A DNA stretch of 64,000 nt from Janthinobacterium sp. 67 (lineage in GTDB: Bacteria; Pseudomonadota; Gammaproteobacteria; Burkholderiales; Burkholderiaceae_D): positions 3,348,001 to 3,412,000 of the forward strand of contig NZ_PGES01000001.1 in assembly GCF_002797895.1 (NCBI RefSeq), written 5' to 3'. A program made the position numbers and the translations under genes. Positions 16,492-24,808 of the stretch are shown one piece after another (within the stretch, counting starts at the first letter, position 1; every line of letters begins with the position of its first letter). Below the pieces are notes generated by a model, which had not been told where the DNA came from, ran no database searches, and saw nothing but the letters and a program-made list of their open reading frames with translations.

Positions 16492-17036
16492 GCCGCCTGG
16501 AATTTTTGCCGCCGGGAGCGGTGCAAACCTTCAAGGGCTGGCGCCTGGGCCTGTGCCTGGCGGGCGGCTTGATGCTGCTGCCGGCCGCCGGATACTGGCT
16601 GGTGCAGGCGCAGGAAACGCGGCGCCTGGAAGCGCAGCTGGCGCAGCTGCAGCCCGCGCGTCCCGTGCGCGCCCCCCTGTCGGCCAGCGCCCAGCGCGAA
16701 CGCGACCTCGAACTGAAACAGGTGGCCGCCGCCGTGCGCCAGCTTAACCTGCCCGTCACGCGCCTGATCAAGACGGTGCAGGCGCCGCGCGACGTGCGCG
16801 TGGCCCTGCTGGGGCTGGACCTGAACGCGCAGCAGGGACAGGACGGCACCAGCGTCCTGAAGATCGCCGCCGAGGGGGAAACGCCGCAGGACATGCTCAA
16901 TTACCTGGCCTTCCTGAACCAGCAGCCCATGTTCAGCTCCGTGTATCTGCTCAAGCACGAGATGAACGCGAACGCCCCCGAACACCCTTACCGTTTTCAG
17001 CTGGAGGCGCAATGGCGGCAATCAAACCCGTATTGA
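16482..17036 (+). CDS. PilN-like inner-membrane protein
   Basis: 184 aa. ATG 16482 with GGGAGG five bases upstream, overlapping the previous stop by 10 bp. The topology is that of PilN: short cytoplasmic N-terminus, one transmembrane helix (LCLAGGLMLLPAAGYWLV, about residues 25-42), coiled coil (ETRRLEAQLAQLQ), then a periplasmic ferredoxin-like region (VQAPRDVRVALLGLDLNAQ, LNYLAFLNQQPMFSSVYLLK). Probably forms the periplasmic connector between platform and secretin with the next two proteins. Confidence 0.68.
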   Translation: MGLSRLEFLPPGAVQTFKGWRLGLCLAGGLMLLPAAGYWLVQAQETRRLEAQLAQLQPARPVRAPLSASAQRERDLELKQVAAAVRQLNLPVTRLIKTVQAPRDVRVALLGLDLNAQQGQDGTSVLKIAAEGETPQDMLNYLAFLNQQPMFSSVYLLKHEMNANAPEHPYRFQLEAQWRQSNPY

Positions 17037-17632
17037 AAGCCGGCGCGCCCGTGACCCGCGCGCGCCTGCAGCTGCACGTGCCGCCGCGTCTGGCGTGGGA
17101 AGCCGCGCGTCTGTGGCGCACGCTGGGCTGGCCCAGCGCCATGGGTGCGGCCTGCCTGGCGCTGGCCGCTTTCGCCGTGCGGCAGGGCGATGCCCTGGCC
17201 GAACGGCAGCAGCAATTGCGCGCGCAGTTGGCCTTGATGGCGAAACAATCGGTGCTGCCGACGGCCCCCGTCACGCTCGATGCGGATGCGGACAGCCTGG
17301 CCGCCTTTCACGCCTACCTGCCCGCGCATGACAGCATTCCCGACCAGCTGAAGGCCTTGCTGGAAGTGGCGCAAAAGAGCGGCGTCACCCTGGCCAAGGC
17401 CGACTACAAGCCGCAGGAAGACGGCAACACGGCCTTCCTGCGCTACCAGATCACCCTACCCGTCAAGGCCGAATACGCGCAGCTGCAAACCTTTATCGTC
17501 GACGCCTTGCAGGCGCTGCCCACCCTGACCTTGGACTCCGTGCTCTTCAAGCGCGAGCAGATCGAGGCGGGCGAGATCGACGCGCGCATCCAGTTCATCC
17601 TGCTGGTGAAGAAGGCGGAGGTGCGCCGATGA
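17012..17632 (+). CDS. PilO/GspM-like inner-membrane protein
   Basis: 206 aa with GGAGG just before the ATG, overlapping the PilN-like gene by 25 bp. One transmembrane helix (SAMGAACLALAAFAV, about residues 43-57), a short coiled coil (ALAERQQQLRAQLALM), and a periplasmic alpha/beta domain (LKALLEVAQKSGVTLAKADY, LQTFIVDALQALPTLTLDSV) as in PilO/GspM. It is expected to dimerise with the PilN-like protein. The stop overlaps the next start as ATGA. Confidence 0.66.
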   Translation: MAAIKPVLKAGAPVTRARLQLHVPPRLAWEAARLWRTLGWPSAMGAACLALAAFAVRQGDALAERQQQLRAQLALMAKQSVLPTAPVTLDADADSLAAFHAYLPAHDSIPDQLKALLEVAQKSGVTLAKADYKPQEDGNTAFLRYQITLPVKAEYAQLQTFIVDALQALPTLTLDSVLFKREQIEAGEIDARIQFILLVKKAEVRR

Positions 17633-18165
17633 AAAAAGCCGTACTGGGAGGCGCCGCCGTGGCGACCTTGCTGGCCGCCCTCTTCGCGCCAGAGGACGAA
17701 GGCAGCATCGTGGGACCGGCCACGGCCACCACGCGCCAGGTGGAACGGGTGGCGCCGCCCCCCTTCGTCGTCGCTGCGGCTCCACAAACGAATCGCGCGC
17801 TGGCCATCGAACCGCGCCGTGGCCTCGACGACGAGGAAGCGGCCACCCTGTTCGCCAAGCAAAGCTGGCAGCCGGAGACGCCAAAAAAGATCATGCTCGA
17901 CCAGCAGGCGGCCCAGGCCGCGCTGCCCGTCGCCCACGTCGATGCGAACGCGCCGCCACCGCTGCCATTTCAATTCCTGGGCCGCTTTGTCGACGAAGGC
18001 AAGGCCGCCTACTTCCTGCAAGCGGGCGAACGCAACGTGGTGGCGCGCCCAGGCGACACGCTCGAAGAACGCTACCGCTTCGACGGCGTGGTGCAGGGCG
18101 CCCTGCAATTTACCTATCTGCCGCTTAACCTGAAACAGACACTCGCCGTAGGGGACCTCAATTGA
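17629..18165 (+). CDS. PilP/GspC-like periplasmic linker protein
   Basis: 178 aa; ATG overlaps the PilO-like stop (ATGA) and has GGAGG upstream. A short hydrophobic N-terminus (AVLGGAAVATLLAALFA) anchors or exports it. A proline/alanine-rich linker follows, then a small beta domain at the end (LPFQFLGRFVDEGKAAYFLQ, ERNVVARPGDTLEERYRFD) with the homology-region look of GspC/PilP, which touches the secretin. As I recall, related proteins carry the curious database name 'secretion system X translation initiation factor'; nothing here supports a translation role. Confidence 0.65.
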   Translation: MKKAVLGGAAVATLLAALFAPEDEGSIVGPATATTRQVERVAPPPFVVAAAPQTNRALAIEPRRGLDDEEAATLFAKQSWQPETPKKIMLDQQAAQAALPVAHVDANAPPPLPFQFLGRFVDEGKAAYFLQAGERNVVARPGDTLEERYRFDGVVQGALQFTYLPLNLKQTLAVGDLN

Positions 18166-20063
18166 AACGACGCGCCGCACCCATGTCTCGTAATCTCATC
18201 ACCCTGCTGCCGATGCTGTCCCTGCTGGCTGCCTGCGCCGGCAACCAGGCCTATAACGATGGCCAGGCCATGCTGGGCGCGGGCCGCACGGAACAGGGCC
18301 TGGCCCTGCTGGAACAGGCGGCGCAGGCCGAGCCGACCAACGCCAAATACCGCATCGCCGTGACGAATGGCAGGATGCGCGCGCTGAACAAGCTGAATGG
18401 GGCTGCGGAAGCGCTGCGCCAGCAGGGCAAGCTGCCCGAAGCGCAAGCGCTGTACCAGCAGGCGCTGACGCTGGACGCCAGCAACGACGTGGCGCAGCGG
18501 GGCATGGCCAGCGTGGCGCAGGATGAACGGCACCGCAAGCTGGTGCAGGAAGCGCAGGCCAGCTACCAGCGCGGCGGCGAGGCGAATATCGTGCAGGCGC
18601 AGGAAGCCTTGCGCCAGGTGCTGCAGGAACGCCCCACGCAGCGCGAGGCGCTGGCCCTGAAAAGCCGCATCGGCGAGGCGCAGTCGAAAAGCCTGCCGGC
18701 CGGTGGCAAGCTGGCGGCCGCCTACAGGAAACCCGTGACCCTCGAATTTCGCGACGCGCCGCTGCGCTCCGTGTTCGACTTCATCAGCAAGGTGTCGGGC
18801 CTGAATTTCGTCTTCGACAAGGAGGTCGACCCGGCCCTGCGCGCCACGATCTCCGTGCGCGACACCAGCATCGAAGAGGCGATCGCCATGCTGCTGGGCG
18901 CGAATCAGCTGGAACAAAGCGTCACCAGCGACAAGTCGATCACGATCTATCCGAACACGCCGCAAAAGGTGAAGGATTACCAGCAGCTCGTGGTGCGCAC
19001 CTTCTTTCTGGCCAATGCCGACGTCAAGACGGTGGCGTTTTCCATCAAGACCCTGCTCAAGGCCAAGGATGTCGTCACCGATGAACGCCTGGGCATCATC
19101 ATGCTGCGCGATACGCCGGAAATGGTGCGTATGGCCGAGCGCATCATCAATGTGCAGGACCTGGCCGACCCGGAAGTGATGCTGGAAGTGGAAGTACTGG
19201 AAGTCAAGCGCACGCGCCTGATGGAACTGGGCGTGCGCTGGCCGGACCAGGCCAACCTGACACTGGCCGGCGCCGCAGGTATTACGGGAGGCCTGGGCGG
19301 CCTGAAGGTGGCCGACCTGCACCGCATCAACGGCGACAATATCAACCTGGCCATCGGCGGCGTCACGCTGAATGCCAACAAGACGGACAGCGACAGCAAT
19401 ATCCTCGCCAACCCGCGCATCCGCGTGCGCAACAAGGAAAAGGCCAAGATCCTCATCGGCGACCGCGTGCCCGTCATTACCGTCACGACGAACAACGGTG
19501 TCAGCTCCGACAGCGTCAACTACATCGAAGTGGGCTTGAAACTCGACGTGGAACCGAACGTCTACCTGGACGACGAAGTGGCCATCAAGATCAACCTGGA
19601 AGTGTCGAACGTGGTCAAGGAAGTGATCAGCAAGACGGGCACGCAGGCTTACCAGATCGGCACGCGCAGCGCGTCCACGGTTCTGCGCCTGAAGGATGGC
19701 GAGACGCAGGTGCTGGCTGGCCTGATCAGCGACGAAGACCGGGGCACGGCCAACAAGGTGCCGGGCGTGGGAGAACTGCCCATGCTGAACCGATTGTTCG
19801 GCAGCCAGAAGGATGACGCCATGCGCAGCGAGATCGTGCTGTCGATCACGCCGCGCCTGCTGCGCAGCATCCGCCGCCCGGACCTGATGACGGCCGAATT
19901 CAACTCGGGCACCGAGGCATCCGTGGGCGGCCGCGCCAGCGTGGGCGGCTCTCCCGAGGCGATCGCCGCGCCCGAGCCGGCCGCGCCGCGCACCGGCTCG
20001 CCCATGACGGGCGGCGACGAAGCGCCCGCCGCCGGCGAAAAATCAGGCAAGGGTGGCCAGTGA
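18162..20063 (+). CDS. Lipoprotein secretin with N-terminal tetratricopeptide repeats (GspD/PilQ family)
   Basis: 633 aa from a TTG at 18162, chosen because AGGGGA lies six bases upstream and it overlaps the previous stop as TTGA; the ATG at 18183 has no such site. A lipobox (LSLLAAC, Cys25) predicts an outer-membrane lipoprotein. TPR-like helices span about 35-175 (GLALLEQAAQAEPTNAKYRI, LPEAQALYQQALTLDASNDV). The STN/N0 domain follows (DAPLRSVFDFISKVSGLNFV) and then the secretin core with VLRLKDGETQVLAGLI and VPGVGELPMLNRLFG. This forms the outer-membrane channel. The built-in TPR part suggests the secretin carries its own pilotin-like region. Confidence 0.92.
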   Translation: MKRRAAPMSRNLITLLPMLSLLAACAGNQAYNDGQAMLGAGRTEQGLALLEQAAQAEPTNAKYRIAVTNGRMRALNKLNGAAEALRQQGKLPEAQALYQQALTLDASNDVAQRGMASVAQDERHRKLVQEAQASYQRGGEANIVQAQEALRQVLQERPTQREALALKSRIGEAQSKSLPAGGKLAAAYRKPVTLEFRDAPLRSVFDFISKVSGLNFVFDKEVDPALRATISVRDTSIEEAIAMLLGANQLEQSVTSDKSITIYPNTPQKVKDYQQLVVRTFFLANADVKTVAFSIKTLLKAKDVVTDERLGIIMLRDTPEMVRMAERIINVQDLADPEVMLEVEVLEVKRTRLMELGVRWPDQANLTLAGAAGITGGLGGLKVADLHRINGDNINLAIGGVTLNANKTDSDSNILANPRIRVRNKEKAKILIGDRVPVITVTTNNGVSSDSVNYIEVGLKLDVEPNVYLDDEVAIKINLEVSNVVKEVISKTGTQAYQIGTRSASTVLRLKDGETQVLAGLISDEDRGTANKVPGVGELPMLNRLFGSQKDDAMRSEIVLSITPRLLRSIRRPDLMTAEFNSGTEASVGGRASVGGSPEAIAAPEPAAPRTGSPMTGGDEAPAAGEKSGKGGQ

Positions 20064-20530
20064 AGCCAAGGGGATTTACCTTCATCGAGCTGATGATCAC
20101 CCTGGCCATCATGGCGACCCTGGCCACGGTAGCCGTGCCGATGGCGCAGGTGGCCTTGCAACGGTCCAAGGAACAGCAATTGCGCAGCGCCCTGATCGAG
20201 ATGCGCGAAGCGATCGACGCCTACAAGCGCGCCTCGGACAATGGCCGCATCAAGCTGTCGCTGGGCGCCTCCGGCTATCCGAAAAAACTCGAGGAACTGG
20301 TCGAGGGCGTGCCCGACCAGCGCAGTCCATCGAAGCAGAACATCTATTTTTTGCGCCGGCTGCCGCGCGATCCGTTCCAGCCCAGGCAAGAAGGCAGCGC
20401 CGCGGACAGCTGGAGCAAGCGCGCCTATGCCTCGCCGCCCGACAATCCCGGCGAAGGAGAGGACGTGTTCGACGTCGCCTCGCGCTCGACCAAGGTGGGC
20501 CTGAACGGCGTGCCGCTCAATCAATGGTGA
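20060..20530 (+). CDS. Pseudopilin (GspG-like)
   Basis: 156 aa from a GTG (overlapping the secretin stop) with AGGG upstream. A class III prepilin leader: cleavage expected after Gly5 in PRG-FTFIELM, with Glu at +5 and a hydrophobic helix to about residue 30. The C-terminal part has the short GspG/PilE-like layout (YPKKLEELVEG, FLRRLPRDPF). It requires a prepilin peptidase, which is not encoded in this window. First of three consecutive pseudopilins. Confidence 0.88.
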   Translation: MKPRGFTFIELMITLAIMATLATVAVPMAQVALQRSKEQQLRSALIEMREAIDAYKRASDNGRIKLSLGASGYPKKLEELVEGVPDQRSPSKQNIYFLRRLPRDPFQPRQEGSAADSWSKRAYASPPDNPGEGEDVFDVASRSTKVGLNGVPLNQW

Positions 20531-20535
20531 ACCCG

Positions 20536-20919
20536 ATGCCTGCCTCTTCTCTACGCCGCGGCTTTACCCTGGTCGAACTGCTGGTGGTGCTGGCGATCAT
20601 CTCGCTGCTGCTGACGATCGCCATCCCCCGCTATTTCGGTTCCGTGGAAAAATCGAAGGAAGTCGCCCTGAAAGAAAACCTGCAGGTGCTCAGGAGCGGT
20701 CTCGATAAATACTATGCCGACAAGGGAGAATATCCGGCCGCGCTGGCCGACCTGGTGACCCACCATTACTTCCGCAGCGTGCCGCTGGATCCCGTCACGG
20801 AGTCCGCCGCCACCTGGCAGCTGATCCCTTCGCCCAATGGCGAGATCGGCGGCGTGGCCGACGTGCGCAGCGGCGCCAAGGGCAAGACGCGCGAGGGCAT
20901 CCCCTTTGAGCAGCTCTGA
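20536..20919 (+). CDS. Pseudopilin (GspG-like, second)
   Basis: 127 aa from ATG 20536 with GGTG six bases upstream; ATG 20524, overlapping the previous stop, is an alternative. Prepilin leader cleavage after Gly9 (RRG-FTLVELLVVLAII), Glu at +5 present. The mature part has the major-pseudopilin pattern: KENLQVLRSGLDKYYADKGE, YPAALADLV, VPLDPVTESAATWQLIPS. This is the closest to a canonical GspG and likely forms the bulk of the pseudopilus. Confidence 0.88.
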   Translation: MPASSLRRGFTLVELLVVLAIISLLLTIAIPRYFGSVEKSKEVALKENLQVLRSGLDKYYADKGEYPAALADLVTHHYFRSVPLDPVTESAATWQLIPSPNGEIGGVADVRSGAKGKTREGIPFEQL

Positions 20920-21442
20920 TTTTCGGCGCCGCGCACGGGGCTTCGCGTATATCTGGACCCTGATGCTGGTGGCCTTCATGGGCGTGGGCCTGGTGCTGGC
21001 CAGCGAACTGCATGCCACGGCCGCGCGGCGCGACAAGGAGCGCGAGCTGCTGTTCATCGGCCATGAATTCCGCAATGCGCTGGGCCGCTACTACGACAGC
21101 ACGCCGGGCGACGGGCGGCCCCGCTACCCATTGACCCTGCAGGAACTGCTGCGCGACCCGCGCTTTGCCAACGCCCGGCGGCACTTGCGCCGCCTGTATG
21201 CGGACCCCGTCACGGGCAAGGCGGAATGGGGCCTGCTGCGGCAGGAGGGACGCATCGTCGGCATCCATTCGCTGTCGCCGCAGCTGCCCATCAAGCAGGA
21301 TAATTTTCTCGACGAAGACGCCAGCCTGCGCCGCAAGCAGCGCTACGCGGACTGGCACTTCACGTATCCGCACGACCTGGTGCTGGCCCCGCCCGATGCG
21401 GCCGGCGGCGCGCCCGGACTCAAGCCGAAAGGCGCGAACTGA
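20906..21442 (+). CDS. Atypical pseudopilin lacking the +5 glutamate
   Basis: 178 aa from a TTG at 20906 (AGGG upstream, overlapping the previous stop); longer frames upstream are shadows of the second pseudopilin. The leader RRRARG-FAYIWTLMLVAFMG has the charged head and Gly-Phe junction, but the residue at +5 is Trp, not Glu. The body has GHEFRNALGRYYDSTPG, YPLTLQELLRD and DPVTGKAEWGLLRQ, which resembles bacterial pseudopilin-like proteins. Lack of Glu5 is known for the tip protein GspK, so this may be the tip or an initiating minor subunit. Last gene of the operon. Confidence 0.75.
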   Translation: MSSSDFRRRARGFAYIWTLMLVAFMGVGLVLASELHATAARRDKERELLFIGHEFRNALGRYYDSTPGDGRPRYPLTLQELLRDPRFANARRHLRRLYADPVTGKAEWGLLRQEGRIVGIHSLSPQLPIKQDNFLDEDASLRRKQRYADWHFTYPHDLVLAPPDAAGGAPGLKPKGAN

Positions 21443-21487
21443 TATCATGCCCGCATTCCATATTCAGCATCGAACAAAGGAGCAGGC

Positions 21488-22711
21488 ATGAGCATAGGTG
21501 GCACTTCCATCGAACAGGCATTGGCATCGCTGTCGGACATGACGGGCGGCATGGTCGCCATCGGCAAGGACGAACATGCGCAACGCATCGCCAGGGCACA
21601 GGCGTTCATGCGCCAGCAGGGCATCGCCGCCATCTACCTGAACGCGGGCGCCAACCTCACCTATTTCACGGGCACCAAATGGTATGCCAGCGAACGCATG
21701 GTGGGCGCCATCCTGCCAGCCAGCGGCGACATCGAATACATCGCCCCCGCGTTTGAGGAAAGCACCTTGCAAGGCTTCATGCTCATCGAAGGCCGTGTCA
21801 ATTGCTGGGAAGAGCATGAAAGCCCGTACCAGCTGTTCGTCGACGTGCTGGCGCGCATGGGGATAGCCCAGGATGCGGCTGCACCGCCGCGCGTGGGCAT
21901 CTGCGAAAGCGCCGCCTTCTTCATCTACGACGGCATCAAGCCGCTGGCGCCCGGCTATGCGCTGGAAAACGCGCGCACCGTCACGGCGTACTGCCGCAGC
22001 CGCAAGTCGCCGGCGGAAATCGCCCTGATGCAGCGCGTGATGGACATGACCCTGGCCGTGCACGTGGCCACGGCCAGCATGCTGGTCGAAGGCATCACGA
22101 CGGTGGAAGTGGAAGAATTCATCCAGCGCGCGCACCGCAAGGTAGGCGCGCCCCGCTCGTATTTCTGCATCGTGCTGTTCGGCGAGGCGACGGCCTACCC
22201 GCATGGCGTGAACTACGTGCAAACCCTGAAGGCGGGCGACACGGTGCTGATCGACACGGGCTGCCAGGTGATGAACTACATCTCCGACATCACGCGCACC
22301 TACGTGTTTGGCGCCATCAGCGAACGCCAGCGCTCCGTGTGGAACAGCGAAAAGGCAGCGCAGGCCGCCGCGTTCGCGGCCGCGCAGCTGGGCGTGCCCT
22401 GCGGCGACGTGGACCGCGCCGCCCGCGTGTCGCTGGAAGCGGACGGTTTCGGTCCCGGCTACAAGCTGCCCGGCCTGCCGCACCGCACGGGCCACGGCAT
22501 CGGCCTCGATATCCACGAGTGGCCCTACCTGGTGGGCAATGACACGACGCCGCTCGACGTGGGCATGTGCTTCTCGAACGAGCCGATGATCTGCATCCCC
22601 GGCGAATTCGGCATCCGCCACGAAGACCATTTCTACATGACGGCAGACGGCCCGCGCTGGTTCACGCAGCCGGCGCATAGCATCGACGATCCGTTCGGGC
22701 TGCGGGCCTAG
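21488..22711 (+). CDS. M24-family metallopeptidase (Xaa-Pro aminopeptidase-like)
   Basis: 407 aa, ATG with AAAGGAG seven bases upstream. The N-terminal creatinase-like domain (YLNAGANLTYFTGTKWYASE) is followed by the pita-bread catalytic domain. All five metal ligands are visible: Asp in LIDTG, Asp in ISDITRTY, His in HRTGHGIGLDIHEWP, Glu in CFSNEPMI and Glu in IRHEDHFY. Family members remove N-terminal residues before proline or cleave X-Pro dipeptides in the cytoplasm. It lies 45 bp after the secretion operon but probably has its own regulation. Confidence 0.92.
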   Translation: MSIGGTSIEQALASLSDMTGGMVAIGKDEHAQRIARAQAFMRQQGIAAIYLNAGANLTYFTGTKWYASERMVGAILPASGDIEYIAPAFEESTLQGFMLIEGRVNCWEEHESPYQLFVDVLARMGIAQDAAAPPRVGICESAAFFIYDGIKPLAPGYALENARTVTAYCRSRKSPAEIALMQRVMDMTLAVHVATASMLVEGITTVEVEEFIQRAHRKVGAPRSYFCIVLFGEATAYPHGVNYVQTLKAGDTVLIDTGCQVMNYISDITRTYVFGAISERQRSVWNSEKAAQAAAFAAAQLGVPCGDVDRAARVSLEADGFGPGYKLPGLPHRTGHGIGLDIHEWPYLVGNDTTPLDVGMCFSNEPMICIPGEFGIRHEDHFYMTADGPRWFTQPAHSIDDPFGLRA

Positions 22712-22725
22712 CTTGACGCCCTTGT

Positions 22726-22756
22726 GTTGGATTACGCTGCGCTAATCCAACCTACG
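22726..22756 (-). repeat. Palindromic repeat, family 1, copy A
   Basis: Minus-strand form: CGTAGG, then a stem GTTGGATTA / TAATCCAAC around GCGCAGCGT-type inner bases. Same layout as 28539-28579 and 29245-29278, with a compensating T-A for C-G change in the stem. The CGTAGG part supplies the TAG stop codon of the chemoreceptor gene (22754-22752). Confidence 0.8.
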
Positions 22757-24332
22757 TCTTCGCCAACGCCAACGCCAACGCCAACGGCCGTGGCACGGGC
22801 ATGCTGGACAAACCGCCCTGCGCCAGCTTGAACACGGCCAGCGCCGTGCCCAGTTGCACGGCCTGTTCCTGCAGCGACTCGGCGGCCGCCGACGCTTCCT
22901 CCACCAGGGCGGAATTTTGCTGCGTCATCTGGTCCATGCTGCCGATGGCCACGCCGATGTCGCCGATGCCGGCGCTTTGCGCCTGGCTCGCGGCGCTGAT
23001 CTCGGCCATGATGTCGGCCACCTTTTTCACGGAATCGACGATCTGGCCCATGGTCAGCCCCGCCTCGTCGACCAGCTTCGAACCCACGTTCACCTTGGCC
23101 ACCGAGTCGCCGATCAGTTGCTTGATCTCGCGCGCCGCTGCCGCGCTGCGCTGCGCCAGGCTGCGCACTTCGGACGCCACCACGGCAAAGCCGCGTCCCT
23201 GTTCGCCCGCGCGCGCCGCCTCCACGGCCGCGTTCAAGGCCAGGATGTTCGTCTGGAAGGCGATGCCGTCGATGACGCCGATGATGTCGACGATGCGTTT
23301 GGATGAATCGTTGATCTCGCCCATGGTGGTGACCACCTGGCTGACCACCTGCCCGCCCTTCACGGCCACGGACGATGCCGACACCACCAGTGCGTGCGCC
23401 TGGCCCGCGTTGGCGGCGTTGTCGCGCACGGTGGAAGTCAGGCTGTCCATGCTGCGCGCCGTCTGATCCAGGCTGCCCGCCTGCGATTCCGTGCGCGCGG
23501 CCAGGTCCGCATTGCCCTGGGCGATTTCCGCGCTGGCCACCTGGATGGTGTCAGCCGACGCCTTGATACCGGACACCATGCCGGCCAGCCGGCCACGCAT
23601 CTCCTTCAGCGCCGCCAGCAAGCTGGCCTGGTCGCCCGCCTCGGTGACGATCTCCATCGAGAGGTCGCCATCGGCCACGGCGCGCGCGATCTGGCGCGCG
23701 TATTCGGGTTCGCCGCCCAGCTGCTGCCAGATGGCGCGCACGACGAAATGCGACACGGCCACCAGGCAGACGATGACGGCCAGCGCCACGGCGATGCTGG
23801 TATTGAGGGCATTGCGCACATTGGCCGCACTGCGCTCGATCCCCTGCTTGAACTGCGCTTGCGCCCGTTCGTTGGTCTTGGCCAGGTCCGTGTTGAGCAC
23901 CGCCAGCGCGCCCTGCATGCGCGCCACGGTGGCCTGCGGGTCGCCCTCTTCCATTTCCAGCATGATGCGCGCCGCGCTCAGGGCCGGCGCGTAATAGGCA
24001 TCGAATTCACTGGCCAGGCGCTGGCCCTGCTCGCGCTGGCCGGGGATGGCCGCAAAGGCGGTCAATTTTTCGCGCAGCTTGACTGCCAGGCCGCCGACTT
24101 GCCCGATGCGCTCCTTGTCGCCTTCGCTGACGGCGTCGCGCAAGGCGTCGCCGACGGCAGCCACGTCCAGGGTCAGCGACTTGGCCATGTCGAGCACGGG
24201 ATAGTCGGCGCTTTCGGTCGCGTGGATGGAATTGAGCGTGGCCGTGGACAGATAGGCGCTGACGGCCAGCCCCAGCCCGAAAATCACGGCCGAGACGACA
24301 GGCAGCGCCCATATCTTGCGTTTGATGCTCAT
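22752..24332 (-). CDS. Methyl-accepting chemotaxis protein
   Basis: 526 aa, ATG with AGGAGA upstream. Layout: first membrane helix ([17 protein letters not shown], about 12-28), a four-helix-bundle-type periplasmic sensor, second helix ([19 protein letters not shown], about 188-206), HAMP, then the long signalling hairpin. The hairpin tip is [20 protein letters not shown], and the following [15 protein letters not shown] is conserved. There is no C-terminal CheR-binding pentapeptide. The last residues are an Ala-Leu run encoded by four tandem hexamers (about 22764-22787). Third gene of an operon after a porin and a periplasmic binding protein, which suggests the binding protein delivers its ligand to this receptor. 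Confidence 0.93.
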   Translation of the reverse strand: MSIKRKIWALPVVSAVIFGLGLAVSAYLSTATLNSIHATESADYPVLDMAKSLTLDVAAVGDALRDAVSEGDKERIGQVGGLAVKLREKLTAFAAIPGQREQGQRLASEFDAYYAPALSAARIMLEMEEGDPQATVARMQGALAVLNTDLAKTNERAQAQFKQGIERSAANVRNALNTSIAVALAVIVCLVAVSHFVVRAIWQQLGGEPEYARQIARAVADGDLSMEIVTEAGDQASLLAALKEMRGRLAGMVSGIKASADTIQVASAEIAQGNADLAARTESQAGSLDQTARSMDSLTSTVRDNAANAGQAHALVVSASSVAVKGGQVVSQVVTTMGEINDSSKRIVDIIGVIDGIAFQTNILALNAAVEAARAGEQGRGFAVVASEVRSLAQRSAAAAREIKQLIGDSVAKVNVGSKLVDEAGLTMGQIVDSVKKVADIMAEISAASQAQSAGIGDIGVAIGSMDQMTQQNSALVEEASAAAESLQEQAVQLGTALAVFKLAQGGLSSMPVPRPLALALALAKT

Positions 24333-24390
24333 TGCTGTCTCCTGATGTATGTGTACCGGGCCGCCGCATGGCGGGCGGCCCGGGCCGGCT

Positions 24391-24798
24391 TTATGGCGCC
24401 GTCAGCACCACTTTGACGGTGCCGTCGACGGCACTCTTTTCGATGTAGCCGATGGCTTTCGGATCGGCGGCGACCGCCTTCCTCACGTCGGCGCTATTGG
24501 CCACTTCCTTCGGCAAGGTGGCCTTGCCCGTGAAGACCAGCTTGGACCACAGGGCCTTCGCCTGCGACGGTTCCTTGTCCGTCACCTTCTTGTAGAATTC
24601 GGCGCGCACGGGAGCGCTTTCCGGCTGGTCGATCGGCGTCATGGCCGTCGATTTACCGAGGAAGAATTGCGCCACCTGTTCATTCGTCATGGCGCCGGCG
24701 GCGTTCCTGGCATTGACCACCACGACCACTTCGGCCATGACGGGAACAGCGGTCGACAGCGCCAGCAAGGCAGCCAGATTCAAGATCAATGGTTTCAT
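24391..24798 (-). CDS. Small periplasmic PstS-like substrate-binding protein
   Basis: 135 aa from ATG 24798 with AGGAG seven bases upstream (frames further 5' are unsupported). Signal peptide [20 protein letters not shown]. The rest resembles the N-terminal lobe of phosphate-type binding proteins: [60 protein letters not shown] and [18 protein letters not shown]. It is about half the length of a complete PstS, and no ABC permease or ATPase is near. It sits between a porin (10 bp away) and a chemoreceptor (58 bp away). A sensory rather than transport role is more likely. Confidence 0.75.
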   Translation of the reverse strand: MKPLILNLAALLALSTAVPVMAEVVVVVNARNAAGAMTNEQVAQFFLGKSTAMTPIDQPESAPVRAEFYKKVTDKEPSQAKALWSKLVFTGKATLPKEVANSADVRKAVAADPKAIGYIEKSAVDGTVKVVLTAP

Positions 24799-24808
24799 GC
24801 GGCGCTCC

